From assembly GCF_039536245.1 (NCBI RefSeq), contig NZ_BAAAYN010000019.1, positions 1 to 64,000 of the forward strand: a stretch of DNA of 64,000 bases, read 5' to 3'. The position numbers and the translations under genes are program-made. The notes beneath the pieces were generated by a model. The model was not told the DNA's origin, did not search any database, and worked only from the letters and a program-made list of their open reading frames with translations. The number at the start of each line of letters is the position of its first letter. The stretch's first letter is position 1. This stretch comes from Cryptosporangium minutisporangium. GTDB taxonomy: Bacteria > Actinomycetota > Actinomycetes > Mycobacteriales > Cryptosporangiaceae. Shown here piece by piece: positions 51,739 to 60,286 of this stretch.

Positions 51739-54651
51739 CTACAGGCCTCCGATCGCCTGTTCGCGCAAGCCGCGGGCGTACTGCTCCAGCGCCACCAGCT
51801 CGCCGAACAACCGGCTGTACTCGTCCGCCGACTCCACCGGGTTGAGCCGCTGCAACTTGGATTTCACCGCGACGATGCGCCGCACGGTCGCCAGTTCCTG
51901 CACCCGGTTCAGCTGTGCGGCGACGTACCTCGGGTCGAGCTCGCCGTCGTTGTAGAGGCGCTCGACCGCCAGCTCCGGGATGAGCGCCTTCCCCACCGCG
52001 TCGTCGCAGGAGGACACCAGCGTCTGCACCCACTCCGGGCCGGACGTACCCGCCACGGCGCCCCCGGCGGCGCTCACCGCACGCCGGACCGCCCGGAACG
52101 CCGGGTGGGTGTACGCGTCCTCGCCGACCGCGTCGAACAGCGGACCGGCCAGTACTGGCTCCTGCACCGCGAGCTTGAGAGCTTCTCGCTCGACGAGCAG
52201 CGCGCGGTCGTGCGGGTCGGGCCGTCCCCCCGCCGGGCTCACCGGCTCGGACGCCTCCGCCTCGGGCGCCCCACCTTGGCGCGGCGCCCGTCCGTTCGGC
52301 GCGGCGGCCGGCCGGCCGCCCTGCGCACCCCGACCGCCCTGCGCACCCCGACCGCCCGGCGCGCCCTTGCCTGCGGCGCCCGCGGCCTCGTTCACGGCCT
52401 TGAGCACCGGCTCCAGGTCCATGCCCAGGTCACCGGCGAGCTTGCGGGCGTACTCCGGCCGCATCGCCCGGTCTTTGATCCGGGCGACCAATGGTGCGGC
52501 GGCCCTCAACGCGGCCACGCGCCCTTCGACGGTGTCCAGGTCGTAGCGCGCGAGCAGCGTCCGCAGCACGAACGCGACCAGCGGCTCCCGGCGGGCCACC
52601 AGATCGCGGACCGCGGAGTCTCCGTGGGCGAGCCGCAGGTCGCACGGGTCCATGTTCTGCGGCGAGACCGCGATGAACGTCTGCGCGACGAACCGCTGGT
52701 CGTCCTCGAACGCCCGCACCGCGGCTTTCTGCCCGGCGGCGTCGCCGTCGAAGGTGAAGATGACCTCGCCGCGGAACTCGTCCTGGTCCATCAGCAGGCG
52801 CCGGAGCACCTGGATGTGGTCGGCCCCGAACGCGGTGCCGCAGGTGGCGACCGCGGTGACGACCCCGGCCAGGTGGCAGGCCATCACGTCGGTGTACCCC
52901 TCGACGACGACGGCCCGCTGCTGCTTGGCGATGTCTTTCTTCGCGGCCGCGACCCCGTACAGGACGTGCGACTTCTTGTAGATCGGCGACTCGGGCGTGT
53001 TGAGGTACTTCGGGCCGTCGTCGCCCTCCAGCAGCCGGCGGGCACCGAACCCGATCACCTCGCCGCCGAGGTCGCGGATCGGCCAGACCAGCCGTCCGCG
53101 GAACCGGTCGATCAGCGAGCCGGAGCGCGCCGTCTTCGAGATGCCGCCGGCGACCAGTTCTTCGTTGGTGAACCCGCGCCCCCGCAGGTGCTTGGTGAGG
53201 ATGTCCCACCCGGTGGGCGCGAAGCCGCAGTCGAACCGGGTGGCAGCGTCCGGCCCGAAGCCGCGGGCGGCCAGGAACTCGCGGGCGGGCAGCGCCTCAC
53301 GGCTGCCGAGTTGCTCGACGTAGAACTCCGCGGCGGCGGTGTGCGCCGCGATCAGCCGCTGGCGCTGGCCGGTGTTGCGCACCGGCGCCGGACCGGCCTC
53401 GGTGTAGGTGAGCTGGACGCCGACCCGCGCCGCCAACCGCTCGACGGCCTCGCTGAAGTTCAGCATCTCCGTCTTCATGACGAAGCTGAGGATGTCGCCA
53501 CCTTCAGCGCAGCCGTAACAGTTTCCCGTGAGGATATTGTCCTCGAGAACGAAAGCATGGCCATCGTCGACGACCGCACAGAACACCTCCTCGACGCGGT
53601 CAGTCGGTTCGACCGACTCAACCACCCAACCGCGCCGCGAATACGCCTTCCGCGCGGCGCGGTAACGGTCGCGGTGTTCGTCGATCAGGAAGAAGCTCTC
53701 AGTGAGGTCGTCGCTGACGATGTGTACCCGGTAGAGATCGGTCGGCTCACCCGTCTTGTAGCCCTCACGCGACTGCGACGTAATGCCGTACGTGGCGATG
53801 CCGAGGCGCGTGCAGACCGTACGAACGAATTCGAGATTCTCACGGCGCGCCGAATGAAGCACCACGCTGCCGTCCGCCGCGACGTGACCATCTGCCGCGA
53901 GGTACCCCGCCAGCCAGCCGTACAGGTACGGCACGGACTCGTCGAGATCGGGAAGCCCCTTGAAGAACTTGGGTAGGTGGTGCACCAACACCGAATCAGG
54001 GCGGCCGCTGACCTGACTGGTGAAGCTGTGCGGGAACCACTTGCGGAGTTGAGCGTCCTTCTCGCCGACCAAGAGAGCCATCGAGCCGGTCCCGCTCAGC
54101 GTTCCGTCACCGAACGTGATCCCATGTGCGATACCGAAGGGCGAGGGAGTTGTGTTTTGAACCCGCGAACGCGGATAGGTGTACGAGAGCCGCTGGCCAG
54201 GCCGTAGCTCACTCGTCACCGTCTCCCGGCGCCCTTGCAGCTTCACGCCGGACCGGACGAACCACCGATGCTCCGCTGTCGCGAACAGCTCCTTCCGGCG
54301 ACCGTTTCGCTGCACCACCACGCGCATCAACGGCTGGACACCGAACGAGTAGAACGGCGCCTCCTGCCAGTCCGCCCGCGCATTGAGGATGCGGTGGGTT
54401 CCGCCCGCCAACTCACGGATCGGCCGTGGGCCGTCCCAGGTCAGCACCTCGGTCTCGCCAGCCAGGCAGTAGTAGACGCCCTTGGCCGGGTTGACGTTGA
54501 ACGACGGCGTCTTCTCGTCGTGGAACGGGCACAGGCCTTTGAACGTGCCGCCGCCCGCCGGACGGAGTGTCACGCGTTCGCCGATGACGTCGACGATCGC
54601 CGACCGTTCGCGCACCAGCGCGATGTCGCTGTCCCTGATCCGCCCCGCCAC
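51739..54651 (-). CDS. dnaG: DNA primase DnaG precursor containing an intein
   Basis: A 970-residue precursor; removal of the 316-residue intein leaves 654 residues, a normal DnaG length. DnaG makes RNA primers for replication. Extein: GRIRDSDIALVRERSAIVDVIGE; zinc ribbon with C41, H44, C378 and C381 (the CPFH and CYGC pairs, split by the intein); RNA polymerase core; Toprim with VVVEGYTDVMA and TFDGDAAGQ; a Gly/Ala/Gln-rich linker; C-terminal helicase-binding helices. GTG 54651 is chosen over TTG 54681: TAAACT lies 7 nt upstream and homology begins here. Divergent from a PhzF-type gene. Confidence 0.95.
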   Translation of the reverse strand: MAGRIRDSDIALVRERSAIVDVIGERVTLRPAGGGTFKGLCPFHDEKTPSFNVNPAKGVYYCLAGETEVLTWDGPRPIRELAGGTHRILNARADWQEAPFYSFGVQPLMRVVVQRNGRRKELFATAEHRWFVRSGVKLQGRRETVTSELRPGQRLSYTYPRSRVQNTTPSPFGIAHGITFGDGTLSGTGSMALLVGEKDAQLRKWFPHSFTSQVSGRPDSVLVHHLPKFFKGLPDLDESVPYLYGWLAGYLAADGHVAADGSVVLHSARRENLEFVRTVCTRLGIATYGITSQSREGYKTGEPTDLYRVHIVSDDLTESFFLIDEHRDRYRAARKAYSRRGWVVESVEPTDRVEEVFCAVVDDGHAFVLEDNILTGNCYGCAEGGDILSFVMKTEMLNFSEAVERLAARVGVQLTYTEAGPAPVRNTGQRQRLIAAHTAAAEFYVEQLGSREALPAREFLAARGFGPDAATRFDCGFAPTGWDILTKHLRGRGFTNEELVAGGISKTARSGSLIDRFRGRLVWPIRDLGGEVIGFGARRLLEGDDGPKYLNTPESPIYKKSHVLYGVAAAKKDIAKQQRAVVVEGYTDVMACHLAGVVTAVATCGTAFGADHIQVLRRLLMDQDEFRGEVIFTFDGDAAGQKAAVRAFEDDQRFVAQTFIAVSPQNMDPCDLRLAHGDSAVRDLVARREPLVAFVLRTLLARYDLDTVEGRVAALRAAAPLVARIKDRAMRPEYARKLAGDLGMDLEPVLKAVNEAAGAAGKGAPGGRGAQGGRGAQGGRPAAAPNGRAPRQGGAPEAEASEPVSPAGGRPDPHDRALLVEREALKLAVQEPVLAGPLFDAVGEDAYTHPAFRAVRRAVSAAGGAVAGTSGPEWVQTLVSSCDDAVGKALIPELAVERLYNDGELDPRYVAAQLNRVQELATVRRIVAVKSKLQRLNPVESADEYSRLFGELVALEQYARGLREQAIGGL
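52321..52356. repeat. 18-nt tandem repeat in the dnaG linker
   Basis: Two exact 18-nt units plus a partial third encode the Gly-Gly-Arg-Gly-Ala-Gln linker repeats between the Toprim core and the C-terminal domain of DnaG. Linker length probably varies between strains. Confidence 0.6.
53521..54468 (-). other. DnaG intein with LAGLIDADG (DOD) homing endonuclease
   Basis: A 316-residue in-frame insertion (residues 62-377 of the precursor). It starts CLAGETEVLTWDG (N-terminal splicing block A, nucleophile Cys1) and has a block-B-like LFATAEHRWFV with the His. Endonuclease motifs are AHGITFGDGT and LYGWLAGYLAADGHV. Then come block F (VEEVFCAVVDDGHAFVLED) and block G (NILTGN) followed by extein Cys378. 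The penultimate residue is Gly where His is usual. The +1 Cys is also a zinc ligand of the primase, so only spliced protein can fold its zinc ribbon. The DNA is visibly less G+C-rich than its flanks. Confidence 0.95.
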
Positions 54652-54658
54652 GGCGTTG

Positions 54659-54664
54659 AGTTTA
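54659..54664 (-). promoter_or_regulatory. Putative -10 element of the leaderless dnaG promoter
   Basis: TAAACT on the minus strand, 7 nt before GTG 54651. There is no ribosome binding site. Confidence 0.45.
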
Positions 54665-54770
54665 GGCTGCCCCGCCGACAATCGGCGGCGCGGTCGATGG
54701 CAGGATTCTTGCGATCATGGGCAAACCTGCCACTCGACGGAGAAGGCGCACGCACGGCATGCTCTGCCCC

Positions 54771-55451
54771 ATGAGTATCGACGTTCACGAATTGCTGGTC
54801 TTCCCTGGTCCGGACGGTCAGGCCGGTAATCCGCTCGGCGTGATCCTGGACGGTGCGCGGGTGCCCGACGCCGACCGCCAGCGGGTCGCCGCCCAGCTCG
54901 GCTACTCCGAGACGGTGTTCGTCGACGACGCCACCACCGGCGCGATTCGGATCTTCACGCCCTCGACCGAACTGCCGTTCGCCGGCCACCCGACGGTCGG
55001 CACCGCCTGGTTGCTGGCCCGGGAAGGAAAGCCGGTCGAGGCGCTCCGCCCGCCGGCCGGCACCGTGCCGGTGCGGTACGAGGCCGAACTGACCTGGATC
55101 ACCGGCCGCCCGGAGTGGGCCCCCGACTTCGACTTCCAGCAGCTCGGAAGTGCCACCGAGGTCGAGAGCCACCCGCAGCCCGCCGACGGCCGCACCTACG
55201 TCTGGGCCTGGATCGACGAGGCCGCGGGCGTCCTCCGCTCGCGGTGCTTCCCGGTGAGCCTGGGGATCGCCGAGGACGAGGCCACCGGCGCCGCCGCGGT
55301 GGCGCTCGTCGGCAAGCTCGGACGGCGCGTGCAGATCCACCAGGGGGTCGGTTCGGTGCTGGTCGCCGGACCGACCGGCGACGGCGCGGTGGAGCTCGGC
55401 GGCCGGGTGTCGGCCGTCCGCACGTTCGCGCTGGACGGAGCCGCGCGGTGA
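54771..55451 (+). CDS. PhzF family isomerase/epimerase-like protein
   Basis: A 226-residue member of the diaminopimelate-epimerase-like fold family. The N-terminal [37 protein letters not shown] with the conserved catalytic Glu, [21 protein letters not shown] and the C-terminal [17 protein letters not shown] are all PhzF hallmarks. It is shorter than the usual 260-290 residues, with a reduced C-terminal lobe. ATG 54759 would add four residues. The stop overlaps the rhodanese start (GTGA). Substrate unknown. Confidence 0.87.
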   Translation: MSIDVHELLVFPGPDGQAGNPLGVILDGARVPDADRQRVAAQLGYSETVFVDDATTGAIRIFTPSTELPFAGHPTVGTAWLLAREGKPVEALRPPAGTVPVRYEAELTWITGRPEWAPDFDFQQLGSATEVESHPQPADGRTYVWAWIDEAAGVLRSRCFPVSLGIAEDEATGAAAVALVGKLGRRVQIHQGVGSVLVAGPTGDGAVELGGRVSAVRTFALDGAAR

Positions 55452-55858
55452 CCGCGCCCCGGGTGTTACGCGGGCTGGTGACCCGCGTCCCGGCCGCGGA
55501 CCCGGAGAGCGCGGTGGCGCGCCTGAGTGAACGGTTCCGCTTCGAGACCGATTGTGCGGACGTCGCGAGCGACCTGGCGCACGGCGTCGCGGGTTTCGTC
55601 GTGGTGGACGCCCGGTCGCCGGAGAAGTACGCGGCCGGGCACGTCCCGGGATCGGTGAACCTGCCCACCCGGACGATCACCGAGCAGAGCACCGCCGGGC
55701 TCGATCGAGAGCTGGTCTACGTCACGTACTGCGACGGGCCGCACTGCAACGGGTCGACGCGATCGGCGTTGCGCCTCGCGGAGCTCGGGTTCCGCGTGAA
55801 GGAGATGCTCGGCGGCTTCCACTTCTGGCAAATCGACGGGCACCCCGTCGAATACTGA
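55448..55858 (+). CDS. Rhodanese-domain protein
   Basis: A 136-residue single rhodanese domain: FVVVDARSPEKYAAGHVPGSVNLPTRTI, then the active-site loop YCDGPHCNGSTRSALRLAELGF with the persulfide-forming Cys at HCNGST, and MLGGFHFWQIDGHPV. Transfers sulfur or acts on related thiols. GTG 55448 overlaps the PhzF stop by 4 nt, so the two are co-translated. A strong hairpin follows. Confidence 0.9.
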   Translation: MTAPRVLRGLVTRVPAADPESAVARLSERFRFETDCADVASDLAHGVAGFVVVDARSPEKYAAGHVPGSVNLPTRTITEQSTAGLDRELVYVTYCDGPHCNGSTRSALRLAELGFRVKEMLGGFHFWQIDGHPVEY

Positions 55859-55866
55859 TCCGGAAC

Positions 55867-55899
55867 GCGGTAGCGGCGGAACAGCGCCGCCGCTACCGC
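55867..55899 (+). terminator. Terminator hairpin after the rhodanese gene
   Basis: A perfect 13-bp stem (55867-55879 / 55887-55899) with a 7-nt loop, 8 bp after the stop; flanking CCGGAACG and CGTTCCGG can extend the pairing. Confidence 0.7.
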
Positions 55900-56036
55900 A
55901 CCGCATCATTCGTTCCGGACGATGTGTGCTCGCGGTCAGGTCGGTAGTTCTGGAACATGCCGATAGCTGACGTGACGGAGCCGCAGATATCCACTGGCTT
56001 CGCTGACCGGACCGACTTCGACAACCCGAACCACTG

Positions 56037-56714
56037 ATGGGTGAAGCCATCGGAGGATCGCTGCCGCTCGCGGTCGGGATCGCGCTCAGCCCGCTTCCGA
56101 TCATCGCGGTCGTGCTGATGCTCACCAGTCGCCAGGCGAAGGTGAACGGCCCGGCCTTCCTCGTGGGCTGGCTGCTCGGCCTGGGGATCGTCGGCGCCCT
56201 CGTCCTGAGCCTCGCCGGATCGGGCGGGGCCAGCGACGGCGGCGCTCCGGCCACCTGGGTGAGCTGGGTCAAGATCGTCCTCGGCGTCCTGCTGCTCCTG
56301 GTCGCACTGCGTCAGTTCCGGGGCAGGCCGCACGGCGACGAGGAAGCGCAGATGCCCGAGTGGATGGCGAGCATCGACAAGACCAGTCCGCTCGCCGCGC
56401 TCGGGCTGGCCGCGGTCCTGGCCGGCGCGAATCCCAAGAACCTCCTGCTGGCCGTGGGCGGCGGCGCCGCGATCGCCCAGACCGGGATCACGGGCGCGCA
56501 GCAAGCCACCGCCTACCTGGTCTTCGCGCTCATCGGGACGCTCGGCGTCGGCGCTCCGGTCGTCCTCTACTTCGCTCTGGGCCGGCGCTCGGAGCGGATG
56601 CTCGCGTCGCTGAAGGACTGGATGGGCGCCCACAACGCGGTCATCATGTCGGTCCTGTGCCTGGTGATCGGGGCCAAGCTCATCGGCGACGCGATCGGGG
56701 CGCTCAGCGGGTGA
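56037..56714 (+). CDS. GAP family (SfLAP-type) membrane protein
   Basis: A 225-residue protein with six helices: LPLAVGIALSPLPIIAVVLMLTS, AFLVGWLLGLGIVGALVLSLAG, WVKIVLGVLLLLVALRQFRG, PLAALGLAAVLAGANPKNLLLAVGGGAAI and others. The GANPKN loop between helices is the family mark. GAP proteins are linked to glycopeptidolipid transport in mycobacteria. No ribosome binding site precedes ATG 56037. Confidence 0.85.
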   Translation: MGEAIGGSLPLAVGIALSPLPIIAVVLMLTSRQAKVNGPAFLVGWLLGLGIVGALVLSLAGSGGASDGGAPATWVSWVKIVLGVLLLLVALRQFRGRPHGDEEAQMPEWMASIDKTSPLAALGLAAVLAGANPKNLLLAVGGGAAIAQTGITGAQQATAYLVFALIGTLGVGAPVVLYFALGRRSERMLASLKDWMGAHNAVIMSVLCLVIGAKLIGDAIGALSG

Positions 56715-56886
56715 GGACGGCTGCTCCGGGCGGTGGTTCCGCTGGTCCGGCGGTGCCGGCCCCGGGGGCACTGACGAGGACGCGAGGGCACCTGCCCGCG
56801 CCACGACGGCGGAGCGGGACGTCGTGCGGCCGGCCGACCGGGCGCCGGATCCGGAAGCAACCGACGCCCGCCCGGCAGGCGTAGAT

Positions 56887-57864
56887 CTAGAAGCCGACCA
56901 CCGGATGGGGGACGTAAGGCTTCCCGAGTGTCTCGAGTTCCTCGGCGGTGAGGTCGATCTCGACCGCCGCCACCGCATCGTGGAGATGCGACAGCTTGCT
57001 CGCACCGACGATCGGCGCGGTCACCCCCGGCCGGTGCAACAGCCAGGCGAGCGCGATCTGCGCACGCGGGACGCCGCGCTCGGCGGCGATCCGGGCGACC
57101 GCGTCGATCACCGCGCGGTCGGCCTCCTCGGTGGCGTCGTAGAGCGAGCGGCCGAAGCGGTCGTTCGCGCTGCGGGCGGTGGTGACCTCGGGGTCGCGGG
57201 TGAGGCGGCCACGGGCCAGCGGCGACCACGGGATGACGCCGATGCCCGCGTCGAGGCAGAGCGGCAGCATCTCCCGCTCCTCCTCGCGGTTGAGCAGGTT
57301 GTAGTGGTTCTGCATGCTCACGAACTTCGTCCAGCCGTGTCGCTCGGCGGTGTGCAGGTACTTCGCGAACTGCCACGCCCACATCGAGCTGGCACCGAGG
57401 TAGCGGGCCTTGCCGGCCTTCACGACGTCGTGGAGCGCTTCGACGGTCTCCTCGATCGGCGTGTGCGGATCGAACCGGTGGATCTGGTAGAGGTCGACGT
57501 AGTCGGTGCCGAGGCGGCGCAGGCTGTGGTCGATCTGGGCGAAGATGGCTTTGCGGGAGAGTCCGGCGCCGTTCGGACCCTCGTGCATCCGACCGTGCAC
57601 CTTCGTGGCGAGAACGACCTCGTCGCGGTTTGCGAAGTCGCGGAGCGCGCGGCCGACGATCTCCTCGCTGCTGCCGTCCGAATAGACGTTCGCGGTGTCG
57701 AAGAAGTTCGCGCCGCTCTCGAGCGCCTTACGGATGAACGGACGGCTCTCGTCCTCGGGCAGGGTCCAGGTGTGGTTGCCGCGGTTCGGATCGCCGTAGG
57801 TCATGCAGCCGAGGCAGATCCGGGAGACTTCCAGGCCGGTGTGTCCCAGTCGGGCGTATTTCAT
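56887..57864 (-). CDS. Aldo/keto reductase (YghZ/L-glyceraldehyde-3-phosphate reductase type)
   Basis: A 325-residue NADPH-dependent carbonyl reductase. The catalytic tetrad is visible: Asp in NFFDTANVYSDG with the following Tyr, Lys in LATKVHG, and His in YQIHRFDP. VIPWSPLARGRLT and the C-terminal VTAPIVGASKLSHL complete the cofactor site. It lies 27 bp after the dGTPase-like gene on the same strand. Physiological substrate unknown. Confidence 0.92.
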   Translation of the reverse strand: MKYARLGHTGLEVSRICLGCMTYGDPNRGNHTWTLPEDESRPFIRKALESGANFFDTANVYSDGSSEEIVGRALRDFANRDEVVLATKVHGRMHEGPNGAGLSRKAIFAQIDHSLRRLGTDYVDLYQIHRFDPHTPIEETVEALHDVVKAGKARYLGASSMWAWQFAKYLHTAERHGWTKFVSMQNHYNLLNREEEREMLPLCLDAGIGVIPWSPLARGRLTRDPEVTTARSANDRFGRSLYDATEEADRAVIDAVARIAAERGVPRAQIALAWLLHRPGVTAPIVGASKLSHLHDAVAAVEIDLTAEELETLGKPYVPHPVVGF

Positions 57865-57891
57865 GGGGCGATCTTCCCTCGGCTCGGGCGG

Positions 57892-59115
57892 TCAGGCTCC
57901 CGTGAGGCGGTCGTGCCAGGCGACCGCCGCCGGGTCGGTCAGGCTCGCCACCTGATCGATGACGACGCGGAGCCGCGCGGCGTCGTCGGGTGCGCTTCTC
58001 CACAGCGGGGCGAACACCGGGTCGAGCTCGTCCGGAGCCTTCCGCAGCAACGCCTCGACCAGCGTCACCAGGATCTCCCGCTGCCACTCGTAGCGGGCGT
58101 CCGCACCCGGGCGGTTCATGACGTAGCGCAGCGCCAGCCCTTTGAGCAGGGCGCACTCGGCGCGGATCGTTCTGGGGACGATGAGGTCCGCCGCGTAACC
58201 GCGCAGAGGCTCCGGCCCGGCCTTTTCCCGGGTGGCGCGCACCGCCACGGCGGACAATCGGCCGACCAGCGCGCTGGTCACGTGCTTGAGCCGGGACTGG
58301 GCGAGGTAGCTCCCGTCGTACCCGGCGAGCCCGTTGACGACCGGCTCGGCGAGCAGTTCGTCCAGGACGGTCTGCAGGTCGCTCGGGCTCTCGGGTGAGT
58401 AGGCGCGCGCGACGTCGGCGCAGAGCGCGAGCCGCTCGTCCGGGTCGGCGAGCAGCTCGATCCGGACGTGCCCGGCGTGCACACCGTCCTCCAGGTCGTG
58501 CACGGAGTAGGCGACGTCGTCGGCCCAGTCCATGATCTGCGCCTCGAGGCACCGTTTGTCCTGCGGCGCGTCGTCTCGGTACCAGTGGAAAACCGGGAGG
58601 TCGTCGCGGTAGACGCCGAACTTGCGGGTGCCGGGTTTGCGCTCCCACGGGTACTTGGTGATCGCGTCGAGCGTGGCGCGGGTGAGGTTCAGCCCGGCGC
58701 CGGGGACCTTGGCCTCCAGGCGGCTCACCACCCGCAACGTCTGAGCGTTGCCCTCGAAACCGCCGGCGGCTCGTGCGACCTCGTCGAGCGCGTCCTCGCC
58801 GTTGTGACCGAACGGCGGGTGCCCGAGGTCGTGCGCGAGGCCCGCGGTGTCGACGACGTCCGGGTCGGCGCCGAGCGCGACGCCCATCTCGCGGGCGATC
58901 TGCGCGACCTCCAGCGAGTGCGTGAGCCGGGTGCGGAGGAAGTCGTCCTGGCCTCCGGTGATCACCTGGGTCTTCGCCGCCAGCCGCCGGAAGCCCGCGG
59001 AGTGCAGGACGCGGGCCCGGTCGCGTTGGAACGGGGTCCGGCCGGTGCCGGGGTCCTTCGCCGGCTCGGCGACCCGGCGCTGTGCGCCCCGTGTACCCCA
59101 GGCGTCGTCGTCCAT
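57892..59115 (-). CDS. dgt: Deoxyguanosinetriphosphate triphosphohydrolase-like protein
   Basis: A 407-residue HD-domain nucleotide hydrolase (dNTP to nucleoside plus triphosphate). TPFQRDRARVLHSAGFRRLAAKTQV opens the domain; HD ligands are in LTHSLEVAQIAR and AHDLGHPPFGHNGE, with IMDWADDVAYSVHDLEDG further on. ATG 59115 or GTG 59118 has TACGCT (59124-59129) a few nt upstream, consistent with a leaderless start; the longer frame to 59313 is rejected. Actinobacteria often keep dgt beside dnaG; here several genes intervene. Confidence 0.93.
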   Translation of the reverse strand: MDDDAWGTRGAQRRVAEPAKDPGTGRTPFQRDRARVLHSAGFRRLAAKTQVITGGQDDFLRTRLTHSLEVAQIAREMGVALGADPDVVDTAGLAHDLGHPPFGHNGEDALDEVARAAGGFEGNAQTLRVVSRLEAKVPGAGLNLTRATLDAITKYPWERKPGTRKFGVYRDDLPVFHWYRDDAPQDKRCLEAQIMDWADDVAYSVHDLEDGVHAGHVRIELLADPDERLALCADVARAYSPESPSDLQTVLDELLAEPVVNGLAGYDGSYLAQSRLKHVTSALVGRLSAVAVRATREKAGPEPLRGYAADLIVPRTIRAECALLKGLALRYVMNRPGADARYEWQREILVTLVEALLRKAPDELDPVFAPLWRSAPDDAARLRVVIDQVASLTDPAAVAWHDRLTGA

Positions 59116-59249
59116 CACGACGCAGCGTAACTCGCTCCGGGTGGGGCAGCCCTCGCCCGGCGCGCGCCGCGGCCGCCCGTGCTCGGGGCGCCCTGCCTCA
59201 CGCGCTGTGGGCGGGGATGGTTGGCGTGCTTCCCGGGTGGCGCGGACCG

Positions 59250-60170
59250 CTACCAGACCGCGCGGGCTGACCCGGACACGAGCACCGACCACACCCCCTG
59301 CCGGACCTCCCACGACCGCCGACGCACCTCGTCGCTCACCTCGCCGTCGGTGTTCACCCGGAACGGCTCGGCGCCGTCCGCCACCAACAGCGACACGTGC
59401 CGGCCGCGGTGTACCCGCACGTCTTCTCGCCTGATGTGGACGCCGTCCCGCAGCGCCATCCCGTACGCGTACCGGTTCCGCGGACCGTGTACCGCGGCCA
59501 CCACCACGTCCAGCAGCCCGTCGTCCGGCTCGGCGTTCGGGGCCAGCGGTGTGCCCCCACCGATCGACCGCCCGTTGCTCACCCCCAGCATGAGGATCGG
59601 CCGGCCGGCGTCGTGGACCCGCACACCGTCCACTTCGACGTCCATCGCCCAGCCCTCGCTGCTGAACCCCGCGACCAGGCCGCCCAGCGGATAGGCCGCC
59701 ACCCCGAGCGCGGGCTTCCAGCCGGTGGCCAGCCGGCCCGCCTCCGCCCCGACGCCGGCGTGGGCGGCGTTGACCAGTACCTCACCGGTGTCGTCGACCG
59801 CGATGTCGAGGGTCCGTGGCCGTCCTTCCAGCACGGTCTCGGCCGCGCCGACCGGGTCGAGCGGGATCCCCAGCGTCCGCGCGAGGTCGTTGCCGGTACC
59901 CAGGGGAAGGAGCCCGAACGGACGTCGTGGATCGAGCAGGTGCGCGTTGTAGAGCAGCTGGACCGCCGCGTGCAGCGAGCCGTCACCCCCGGCCAGCACG
60001 GTCAACCGCTCCCGGTGGACGCGGAGCGCGGCACCGAGCGCATCCAGGTCCGCGGTGCGGACCACGATGACGTCGGCCACCCGGCGTAGAACATCGACGG
60101 CCTTGTCGACGGCGGCGAGTTCGGTGCTGCCAGCACCCTCGTTGACGACCACTAGCAGCTCTTGCGCCAT
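59250..60170 (-). CDS. Diacylglycerol kinase/lipid kinase family protein
   Basis: A 306-residue DAGK-catalytic-domain protein (LCB5/YegS type): LTVLAGGDGSLHAAVQLL is the GGDG nucleotide motif, followed by LLPLGTGNDLARTLGIPLD and VLVNAAHAGVGAEAGRLA. It should phosphorylate a lipid alcohol with ATP at the membrane. ATG 60170 has TAGGGT exactly 6 nt upstream (60177-60182 on the minus strand) and no ribosome binding site, another leaderless start. Confidence 0.9.
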   Translation of the reverse strand: MAQELLVVVNEGAGSTELAAVDKAVDVLRRVADVIVVRTADLDALGAALRVHRERLTVLAGGDGSLHAAVQLLYNAHLLDPRRPFGLLPLGTGNDLARTLGIPLDPVGAAETVLEGRPRTLDIAVDDTGEVLVNAAHAGVGAEAGRLATGWKPALGVAAYPLGGLVAGFSSEGWAMDVEVDGVRVHDAGRPILMLGVSNGRSIGGGTPLAPNAEPDDGLLDVVVAAVHGPRNRYAYGMALRDGVHIRREDVRVHRGRHVSLLVADGAEPFRVNTDGEVSDEVRRRSWEVRQGVWSVLVSGSARAVW

Positions 60171-60286
60171 GTGCCGACCCTAGCCAGGACGGTTGTCCAC
60201 AGCGACTCGGGCACCGCTGCGGAACGTCGTACCGGCCTGCCAGAGTGCTCTCGTCATCCGCCGGAGCGCGTTCCCAGGAGAGTTTG

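Noticed and set aside
52321-52356. Short CRISPR-like or satellite repeat
   Set aside because: The 18-nt units are in frame and encode the Gly/Ala/Gln linker of DnaG; there are no spacers.
50047-53976. 1309-codon plus-strand frame opposite dnaG
   Set aside because: Its length is a codon-bias artefact; composition is non-protein-like and it overlaps four well-supported genes.
59116-59313. N-terminal extension of the dGTPase-like protein
   Set aside because: Arg/Pro/Gly-rich, overlaps the lipid-kinase 3' end, and a promoter-like hexamer lies just before 59118.
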